From: a virus
Reading direction: 5' to 3' (one strand)
IMG/VR virus record: IMGVR_UViG_3300035725_000011
Location: 1 to 22,553 of that record
DNA: 22,553 nucleotides
Position 1 is the first letter of the stretch. Every line of letters starts with the position of its first letter. The notes beneath the pieces were generated by a model. The model was not told the DNA's origin, ran no database searches, and saw nothing but the letters and a program-made list of their open reading frames with translations. Of the stretch, positions 17,141 through 22,553 are shown one piece after another. The translations under genes and the position numbers were made by a program.

Positions 17141-17485
17141 ATGAAAAACGACATGCCTATAGATTTGGGCTACAAGATGGACATGGGACCTAGTTCCACG
17201 GCCTCGATGGCCGAGAAGATGTATCCCAACCTTCACCTCGAATGGCCGTCGGACTATGACCTACCGGACTCCGGTGAGATGACGGTCACCTTCCGGAAGA
17301 CCGGTGAGAACAAGTCCAAGAATCGCGACGGGAAGATGCGATACACCGTGGACCTGGAAATCAAATCCATCAACTCGGTGGAAGAGGGCGAAGCCGACGC
17401 GCACGACGAGACCGCCGAAGAGGAATCCGGCAGCGACGCGCTCGACCGCCACGCGGCCGAGGTCAGCGACAAAGAGGCTTACTAA
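17141..17485 (+). CDS. small conserved-type virion protein of unknown function (114 aa)
   Basis: ATG 17141 was chosen because it lies exactly 35 bases downstream of a TTGACA box; the frame is open further upstream but there overlaps the fibre gene. The middle, HLEWPSDYDLPDSGEMTVTFRK at about 32-53, then MRYTVDLEIKSI, looks like a small beta domain of a type I associate with phage structural clusters, though I cannot name it. The last 35 residues are acidic and end in SGSDALDRHAAEVSDKEAY, nearly repeating the scaffold C-terminus. TAATG overlap with the next gene. A head-completion or capsid-binding role is inference. Confidence 0.7.
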   Translation: MKNDMPIDLGYKMDMGPSSTASMAEKMYPNLHLEWPSDYDLPDSGEMTVTFRKTGENKSKNRDGKMRYTVDLEIKSINSVEEGEADAHDETAEEESGSDALDRHAAEVSDKEAY

Positions 17486-18432
17486 TGTTCCAGGCCAAGG
17501 ACATTTTCGACGACGCCAAGGATGTGTTCGGTATCTGCAAAGAGGAGAAGCTCTTTCGCTGGATGACCGACGCCATTCGCATGCTCGCGAACAAGGGCGA
17601 CATCGACCCGCTGGTCGGCGGGCTGGACATCTGCGTGCAGAACAAGTGCGTCACGCTCCCGCGCGAAGTGGAGACGGTCCTCGGGGTGAACCTCGCCGGC
17701 CGGCCCGCGCTCGGACACAACGAACTTTTTTCCTTCCACCTGAACGGCCCCGGCGATTGCAAAAACCGCTGTGACTATTCCTGGTTTGACGAGCTGCCCG
17801 CCGTCACCTACAAGGACATCGTCTGCCCCGGCAAGCTGATTGCTTTCGTGGACAAACCCGAGGACTCGGGTGTGGAACTCCGCGTGTTCGGCTTCGACAA
17901 GCAGAACAAGCCCCTGCAAACTTTCGAGGACGGTGTCTGGACCGACGGCCTGCTCGTCCCCACGATTTTCGGATACGCGGTGCCGGCGAAGACCGACCCC
18001 GAGGTCTCCCGCATCACGGACATCGTCAAGGGTCCCTCGGCCGGCATCATCCGGCTCTCGACCTTCGACAACTCGTCCAGCTCGGGCACGCTCATCGGGA
18101 TTTACGACCCGGAGGAAACCCATCCCCGCTATCGTCGCATCAAAATCTCGCGCGGCTGCCCGTGGGTCCGCATCGTGTATCGAAAGAAATCCTTCGACAT
18201 CACGAGCCTCAACACGCGCATCCTTTTGCACAGCCGCTTCGCGCTCGTCATGGCGATGAAGGCCGTGAAGTTTTACCTGGACTCCGACGTTGCTAATGGC
18301 ATGCAATTCGAGGCACACGCCTCGCGGATTCTCACCGAGCAAGAGGGCGCACTCGTCAGCCCGAATGCGATGCCGATGCAGGTCGAAGACCGCAACAGCA
18401 TCTCCCAAAAAGACGACTGGAATGTTGACTGA
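17485..18432 (+). CDS. tail-tube adaptor A-like protein (315 aa)
   Basis: The order small protein, about 315-residue protein, then about 650-residue protein matches the gp11-gp12 style adaptor and nozzle pair of podoviruses. The N-terminal helix (AKDVFGICKEEKLFRWMTDAIRMLANKGDIDPL) and the C-terminal helical ILLHSRFALVMAMKAVKFYLDSD enclose a beta-rich middle, as in tail-tube A adaptors. It is longer than T7 gp11. In the virion it would bridge the portal ring and the short tail. Its ATG overlaps the previous stop (TAATG). Confidence 0.62.
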   Translation: MFQAKDIFDDAKDVFGICKEEKLFRWMTDAIRMLANKGDIDPLVGGLDICVQNKCVTLPREVETVLGVNLAGRPALGHNELFSFHLNGPGDCKNRCDYSWFDELPAVTYKDIVCPGKLIAFVDKPEDSGVELRVFGFDKQNKPLQTFEDGVWTDGLLVPTIFGYAVPAKTDPEVSRITDIVKGPSAGIIRLSTFDNSSSSGTLIGIYDPEETHPRYRRIKISRGCPWVRIVYRKKSFDITSLNTRILLHSRFALVMAMKAVKFYLDSDVANGMQFEAHASRILTEQEGALVSPNAMPMQVEDRNSISQKDDWNVD

Positions 18433-18635
18433 TGTGTATGGACAACGTGAAACAAGATAAAGGCATGCCGCCCTCGAACGGGGCGACTGAAAACGCCAAG
18501 ACCAACGCCAACAAGCCGGCCCCGCAAGGCATCTTCGACTATTCGGTCGTGGACGCCGAGGACAAGGACCGCATCGACCGCCTCAAAAACGGTCACGACA
18601 AGGGCAACTACAGCCAATACGTCGGCAGCCTGTAA
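18432..18635 (+). CDS. small hydrophilic protein of unknown function (67 aa)
   Basis: The ATG overlaps the previous stop by one base (TGATG); a second ATG two codons on could also serve. Mostly polar and disordered-looking in the first half (KQDKGMPPSNGATENAKTNA), then IFDYSVVDAEDKDRIDRLKN and a tail that ends YSQYVGSL. No recognised domain. It sits between the two tail adaptor-like genes and is probably made with them. Confidence 0.62.
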   Translation: MCMDNVKQDKGMPPSNGATENAKTNANKPAPQGIFDYSVVDAEDKDRIDRLKNGHDKGNYSQYVGSL

Positions 18636-18653
18636 GCCGCGGACTGAGGGGAC

Positions 18654-20624
18654 ATGGCAACGCCGCGTTCAGAAGATGGGGAGCTGACCTTTCTCGGGGG
18701 CATGGATTCCATGTCCGACCCCGCGATGTTGACGCCCGGCTTTTACGCGCGGGCACTCAACGCGGTCAACCGCGGCGGCGTGTTACAATGCCGGCCCGGC
18801 TACCGGTGCCGCTTCGCGATGCCGGCGGGGAACCTCCAGGGCGGCTTCGTCTTCCGGCCCAAGGTCGGCATCGAATCTGTCCTCTTCGCCGTGGACGGGC
18901 TCGTGTATCTGTCGGACTATCCCTACCGAACCTTCCGGCAGCTGGCGATTCAGTTCTCGCCGACGGCCCGGCAGCTTTTCTTCGTGCAGGCCGAGCAGGC
19001 CACGACGCGCAACGACGACGGCAGCATTCGAATCATCCCCGCAATTAACCTCGTCATCATCCAGGACGGTGGGCTTACTGCGCCGGCCGTGTTCGACGGC
19101 TACAACGCGTTCCACAACCCGGAAATCAAACTCGGCGGGCCGATGGCTTGGTCCGGGGACCGACTCTGGGTGGCCCAGGGCGCAAAACTTTTCGCGAGCG
19201 ACCTCTACGACCCGCAGCACTTTTTGGAGCCGCAGTATTTCGCCACCGTGGAAGCCTTCACACTGCCGGGGGAAATCACCGCGCTGGCCGAGCCGACCGC
19301 GAACGCCGAGCTGGCGTCACTGTTCGTTTTCACCCAGGACACGACGACCCTCATCCAGTCCGGCATCCGCGACCGCGCGACGTGGCTCGCCACGCCAAAC
19401 TTCCAGTTTCTCCAATTCCCCGAAGTGGGCTGCGTCTCGGCCCGGTCTGTGTCGCTCTTGCACGGCCTGCTGTGGTGGTATTCTGCCGGCGGCTTGACGA
19501 ACGTGAACGCAGCTGAGCTGACGCGACAGACCTCCGTCACGCCTTATGAGGACAACGAGATGGCGGACAGCAAATCGCGCCTGGGCGATGACCTCAACGG
19601 AATCGCCTGTGGATTTTTCGAAAACTACCTGCTCGTGTCGGTGCCCTACTGCGACAAAAAGAACACGCATACGTGGTGCCTGGACGGCGCGACGTGGCAA
19701 AAGAAGGACCAGAAGTCTCCCTTCGCGTGGAATTCCATGTGGTCCGGCACGCGGCCGGTGGAATGGCTTTACGGTTTGTTCGCCGGCTCGAATCGCATCT
19801 TTTTCGTCAGCGCGGATTTCGACGGCCAGAATCGGTTGTGGGAAGCGTTCACTCCCGACCGCCTGGACGACGGCTGCCCGATTACGTGGTATGGCGAGAC
19901 GCGCGCGTTCTCGGCCGAGGTGCCGCTCCGGGACAAGACCGTGCGCTACGCCGACATCTTTATGTCCGAGTTATCGGGCACTGTGGACATTGCGGTCTTC
20001 TGGGCCGGACCGTATCGGGGTCGCTACAAGCGGCTGATGACGAAACGAATTGAGGCGCCGCGTGGCTCCATTCGTCAGGGACACAAAATCAAGAGCAGCG
20101 AAAAAATGTTCGCGTTCAAAAAACAGACGCGGCCCCTGCGAACGCAAGACGCCAAGGAATTGGCCTCGGCCGAGGACCTGTCGTCTTGCGACGTGGAGTC
20201 GTTCAAGCTGGATTTTCTCGATGAATCTTTTCAACTTCTCATTGTGGTCTCTGGTCCTGGTGCAGTGCGTGGAATCCGTATTTATATGGAACCCGCTCCG
20301 GGAACGCCGGGCGCGGTTAGCCCGAATAAAGAACTCTCCGGCCGCTGCGAGGAAGACGAAGGCCCCGAGCAAAACTTCGTCCGCTTCGACGGCGCGGCTT
20401 CGGATAGCATCGCGGAACTGAACGCGAACATCCCACTGTTCACGAGCAACCAGACGGTGTCCATCACCGAGCAGGGCCTTACCGAGGTCGGCACGGGATA
20501 CGGCGAGTCCATCATCAGCCAGCAGGACGCGGACAAAATCGCGCAGGCCATTGCGCGGCGTCGGGCATCGCGACAGCTGGAGCTGTCGCTGCCGATTATG
20601 ATTTCCACAGGAACCGGACTATGA
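18654..20624 (+). CDS. tail-tube adaptor B-like (nozzle) protein (656 aa)
   Basis: A large beta-rich protein that begins MATPRSEDGELTFLGGMDSM then DPAMLTPGFYARALN, an opening typical of the podovirus tail-tube B (nozzle) proteins that form the tip of the short tail. Blade-like repeats with Asp, Gly and aromatic residues run through about 100-450 (for example LWVAQGAKLFASDLYDPQHF and WYGETRAFSAEVPLRDKT). A good Shine-Dalgarno (GAGGGG at about 18645) precedes the ATG. Its stop overlaps the next ATG (ATGA). Shorter than T7 gp12, so the fold assignment is by context and resemblance. Confidence 0.66.
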   Translation: MATPRSEDGELTFLGGMDSMSDPAMLTPGFYARALNAVNRGGVLQCRPGYRCRFAMPAGNLQGGFVFRPKVGIESVLFAVDGLVYLSDYPYRTFRQLAIQFSPTARQLFFVQAEQATTRNDDGSIRIIPAINLVIIQDGGLTAPAVFDGYNAFHNPEIKLGGPMAWSGDRLWVAQGAKLFASDLYDPQHFLEPQYFATVEAFTLPGEITALAEPTANAELASLFVFTQDTTTLIQSGIRDRATWLATPNFQFLQFPEVGCVSARSVSLLHGLLWWYSAGGLTNVNAAELTRQTSVTPYEDNEMADSKSRLGDDLNGIACGFFENYLLVSVPYCDKKNTHTWCLDGATWQKKDQKSPFAWNSMWSGTRPVEWLYGLFAGSNRIFFVSADFDGQNRLWEAFTPDRLDDGCPITWYGETRAFSAEVPLRDKTVRYADIFMSELSGTVDIAVFWAGPYRGRYKRLMTKRIEAPRGSIRQGHKIKSSEKMFAFKKQTRPLRTQDAKELASAEDLSSCDVESFKLDFLDESFQLLIVVSGPGAVRGIRIYMEPAPGTPGAVSPNKELSGRCEEDEGPEQNFVRFDGAASDSIAELNANIPLFTSNQTVSITEQGLTEVGTGYGESIISQQDADKIAQAIARRRASRQLELSLPIMISTGTGL

Positions 20625-21037
20625 CCCAGTTCGACTCATTGCGCGGAATCACGCGCCGGGAATTGCGAATCAATTACCGGTCGCCGTTAATCTGTCAGCT
20701 CAGCCCTGCTGAAAGCGGCAGCGGTTCGAGCAGCTCGATTCCCGCGTTCATCGCCATTGTCGCGATTGACGGCCCGGTCGGACTGGCTGCCGTCGTGAGT
20801 GAATGTCCCCGCGTGATTACGCTAACATGGACCCCGCTCGCGGGCGCACTCGGCTACAACGTATATGTCGCGGACAGCGTGTCTGGTCCGTTCCTCTACG
20901 CGGCATCGGTCGAGGACGCCGTCTATACGGCGGAGGTCGCGCCCGGCGAATACTTTTACCAAGTGGCCGCGTTCGGCGACTTCGGGCTGTCGAATCCATC
21001 AACCGCGCTGCACGTCGTCGTGGAGCCCTGCCTCTAA
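20621..21037 (+). CDS. fibronectin type III-like virion protein (138 aa)
   Basis: After a short polar N-terminus, residues about 44-135 read as a single Fn3-type beta sandwich: PRVITLTWTPLAGALGYNVYVA with the usual Trp, then SGPFLYAASV, YTAEVAPGEYFYQVAAFGDFG with the Tyr-rich F strand, and NPSTALHVVV as the last strand. Such domains are common on phage surface proteins and bind weakly to carbohydrates. It overlaps the tail-nozzle stop by ATGA, so it may be attached to the tail. Confidence 0.75.
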   Translation: MTQFDSLRGITRRELRINYRSPLICQLSPAESGSGSSSSIPAFIAIVAIDGPVGLAAVVSECPRVITLTWTPLAGALGYNVYVADSVSGPFLYAASVEDAVYTAEVAPGEYFYQVAAFGDFGLSNPSTALHVVVEPCL

Positions 21038-21041
21038 TTTT

Positions 21042-21428
21042 ATGGCTAACCCCAACGCGAACACCCCGCCGACGCCGACGCCAACGCCCGCGCCCGCGCC
21101 GTCTCCGACTCCCGCCCCCGGCAACAGCGGCAACGCCAAGGCCGGCGGACCGCCCCCGAACCCTGGGCACGGCAACAACCACGCGAATCCCCAGGACGCG
21201 AAAAAGGCGGTGGACGCGCTCGCGGTGGCCTTCGGCAAAGATTTTCATCGCCGCGACGGCACCATCTTCCGTGTCTCGACCGATGCCGTTGCCGACTTCG
21301 AAACGCTCGTGAACGCCGGTGATGGCGACGCCCTGGCGCGTTACCTGGAAAACCCCATCCAGCTTTTGCTGGCGCAGATTTTCGATTTGCAAGACCGCGT
21401 CAAGGCGCTCGAACACGGGCCGCAATAA
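21042..21428 (+). CDS. Pro-rich coiled-coil protein (128 aa)
   Basis: Residues 1-35 are almost only Pro, Thr, Ala and Ser (PPTPTPTPAPAPSPTPAPG), followed by a Gly/Asn-rich stretch with GHGNNHANP. The second half is folded: DAKKAVDALAVAFGKDFHRRDG, then VSTDAVADFETLVNAGDG and a C-terminal helix QLLLAQIFDLQDRVKALEHG with heptad-like hydrophobics, probably a coiled coil. The ATG follows the previous stop by four bases. It may link fibres to the tail or aid fibre trimerisation; function not proven. Confidence 0.66.
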   Translation: MANPNANTPPTPTPTPAPAPSPTPAPGNSGNAKAGGPPPNPGHGNNHANPQDAKKAVDALAVAFGKDFHRRDGTIFRVSTDAVADFETLVNAGDGDALARYLENPIQLLLAQIFDLQDRVKALEHGPQ

Positions 21429-21429
21429 T

Positions 21430-22509
21430 ATGCCACTTCAAAAAACCAATTTGGTCATCGTCGCGTCGCAGATTCCGCCCGACTTCGAAGGGACGCCGCA
21501 GGAGTATTTCGCGGCAATCCTCGAACGGATGGACATCCAGTCCCCGGTCGGCACGAACTTTTTCGTCATCGGCGACGTGGAGCCCGCGAGCAACTCCGGT
21601 CCGTGGTTCAAAAACGGCACGAAGCTCTACGTGTTCGACATCAATGTCGGGCACTACGTCCCGCTGGACATCTCCGACTCGTTGAGCGCGTTCGCGTTCA
21701 TCGGGCCGAACAACCCCGGGCAGCCCGGCACGAATGACCCGCTCATCTGGTTCCGCTCCGTCGGCAGCCGGCCCGTGGGCTGGTATGGCTGGGACGGAAA
21801 CTCGTGGGAACCCGCCCCCAGCATCCCGAACAACGGCACCACGGCCAACCGGCCGTCGGACCCCATTGAACTCGAAACGTATTTCGACACGGACATCAAC
21901 TGCCTGATTCATTGGGAACGGAATGCGTGGCGCACCGTCTCAGGGTCCCCGGGCGACGTCAAGGCCGTCACCGGCGACGTGCTGACGGTTGTCCTCACCC
22001 GCAACCCGGGCTGGTCGCTGCTCTACGACAACGACGAGTCCAAGCGCGGCCGGACCATCGCCCAGGCAGCCAAGGATGCGGGGACCTCCCCGGAGAGCGC
22101 GGTATCGACCCCCTCGGGAATCACCCAGCGCGGGGCCGGCGACACGTTCGGCGAAGAGAATCATGTGTTGTCCTCGCTCGAAATCGAGCAGCACTCGCAC
22201 ATGATTGGGCACGCGTCGCTCCTGAACAGCACGCAGGCCAACATCGTTTTCTTCCGGGTGGAAGACGCGGACACGGAAATTCAGAGCGCCGGCATCCCGG
22301 TGCCAACGCCGCCGAACAGCCAGACCGCCCGCACGGGGCACTCGTCCCCGAACGGCAGCCAGACGGGGGTGACCCTCGGCCCGACGGGCACGCAGCTGAT
22401 GACCAGCCGCCAGTTCACCTTGGAAAAGGCCCCGGGCTACACCGCGGCGGCTGTCGGTCACAATACCATCCAGCCGACGGTGTTCCTTTGGCACTTGACA
22501 AAGGACTGA
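21430..22509 (+). CDS. tail fibre with collar-like C-terminus (359 aa)
   Basis: The N-terminal part (IPPDFEGTPQEYFAAILERM, about 15-34) looks like a virion-attachment segment. A repeat-like middle holds GWYGWDGNSWEPAP and RPSDPIELETYFDTDINC (about 118-158), a pattern common in phage fibres. The end is tail-collar-like: GDTFGEENHVLSSLEIEQHSH at about 217-237 and GHNTIQPTVFLWHLTKD at 343-359, the His-rich and Asn-Gln-Pro motifs of the T4 gp12/tail-collar group. It should lie at the tail tip and take part in host recognition. The next promoter-like box overlaps its last codons. Confidence 0.78.
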   Translation: MPLQKTNLVIVASQIPPDFEGTPQEYFAAILERMDIQSPVGTNFFVIGDVEPASNSGPWFKNGTKLYVFDINVGHYVPLDISDSLSAFAFIGPNNPGQPGTNDPLIWFRSVGSRPVGWYGWDGNSWEPAPSIPNNGTTANRPSDPIELETYFDTDINCLIHWERNAWRTVSGSPGDVKAVTGDVLTVVLTRNPGWSLLYDNDESKRGRTIAQAAKDAGTSPESAVSTPSGITQRGAGDTFGEENHVLSSLEIEQHSHMIGHASLLNSTQANIVFFRVEDADTEIQSAGIPVPTPPNSQTARTGHSSPNGSQTGVTLGPTGTQLMTSRQFTLEKAPGYTAAAVGHNTIQPTVFLWHLTKD

Positions 22510-22522
22510 TTCGGAACACTTA
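22495..22522 (+). promoter_or_regulatory. candidate promoter P5, TTGACA-N16-CACTTA, for the gene at 22530
   Basis: TTGACA at 22495-22500, 16 bases, CACTTA at 22517-22522, ATG at 22530, exactly 35 bases from the first T. Here the box is in the last codons of the fibre gene and its stop lies between the two motifs. No Shine-Dalgarno is visible before the ATG. Confidence 0.52.
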
Positions 22523-22529
22523 ATAGTAG

Positions 22530-22553
22530 ATGACCGCAACTGAAAAAGTGACG
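22530..22553 (+). CDS. start of a further gene, truncated by window end
   Basis: Only eight codons are visible (MTATEKVT). Supported by an ATG exactly 35 bases after a TTGACA box, the same spacing as at 9123 and 17141, so it is probably the first gene of the next transcript. Its product cannot be judged. Confidence 0.5.

Overview
The window looks like the structural (morphogenesis) half of a tailed double-stranded DNA phage or prophage (Caudoviricetes). All credible genes lie on the + strand and are tightly packed. Most neighbours overlap at ATGA, GTGA, TAATG or TGATG junctions, which points to translational coupling. Two tail-tube-adaptor-like genes are present, and no tail sheath, long tail tube or tape-measure gene is visible, so a short-tailed podovirus-like virion is most likely. 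The DNA is GC-rich. Few starts have a good Shine-Dalgarno sequence (clearest at about 1647 and 18645), so the host may use little SD-led initiation. I cannot name the host; a non-SD GC-rich Gram-negative is a guess.

Layout. 1-4110: C-terminal nuclease part of the terminase large subunit, two small Cys-containing proteins, an HNH endonuclease and the portal. 4129-5727: a small unknown protein and the scaffold candidate. 5724-9091: four overlapping genes for carbohydrate chemistry (GT-A glycosyltransferase, a second glycosyltransferase-like protein, a sulfotransferase, GDP-L-fucose synthase). 9123-9605: an endonuclease VII-type nuclease. 9779-11059: the major capsid protein, followed by two GC-rich hairpins around a 66-residue gene. 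11377-13264: small genes including a holin-like membrane protein, a 49-residue repeat protein, a tail-fibre-like protein and a lipoprotein. 13268-17109: collagen-like fibre proteins, two sharing a duplicated C-terminal domain. 17141-20624: a small conserved protein and the two tail-tube-adaptor-like proteins. 20621-22509: an Fn3-like protein, a Pro-rich coiled-coil protein and a tail-collar-type fibre. A new gene starts at 22530.

The most interesting signal is regulatory. TTGAC(A/T), then 16 bases, then CACT occurs five times (1620, 9088, 9602, 17106, 22495), each time ahead of a gene. In four copies the start codon lies 35 or 36 bases after the first T of TTGACA, so if TTGACA is a -35 box the mRNA would begin at or next to the start codon (leaderless). 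In three copies the upstream gene's stop codon lies inside the TTGAC box. The fifth, ahead of the capsid gene, would instead give a leader of about 140 nt.

Together the genes describe packaging (terminase, portal), head assembly (scaffold, capsid), connector and tail assembly, and a large set of adhesins. A sugar- and sulfate-transfer cassette sits in the middle of the head operon, so it may decorate the virion or the host surface. There is no gene-free stretch over 300 bases; the longest gap is 9606-9778.
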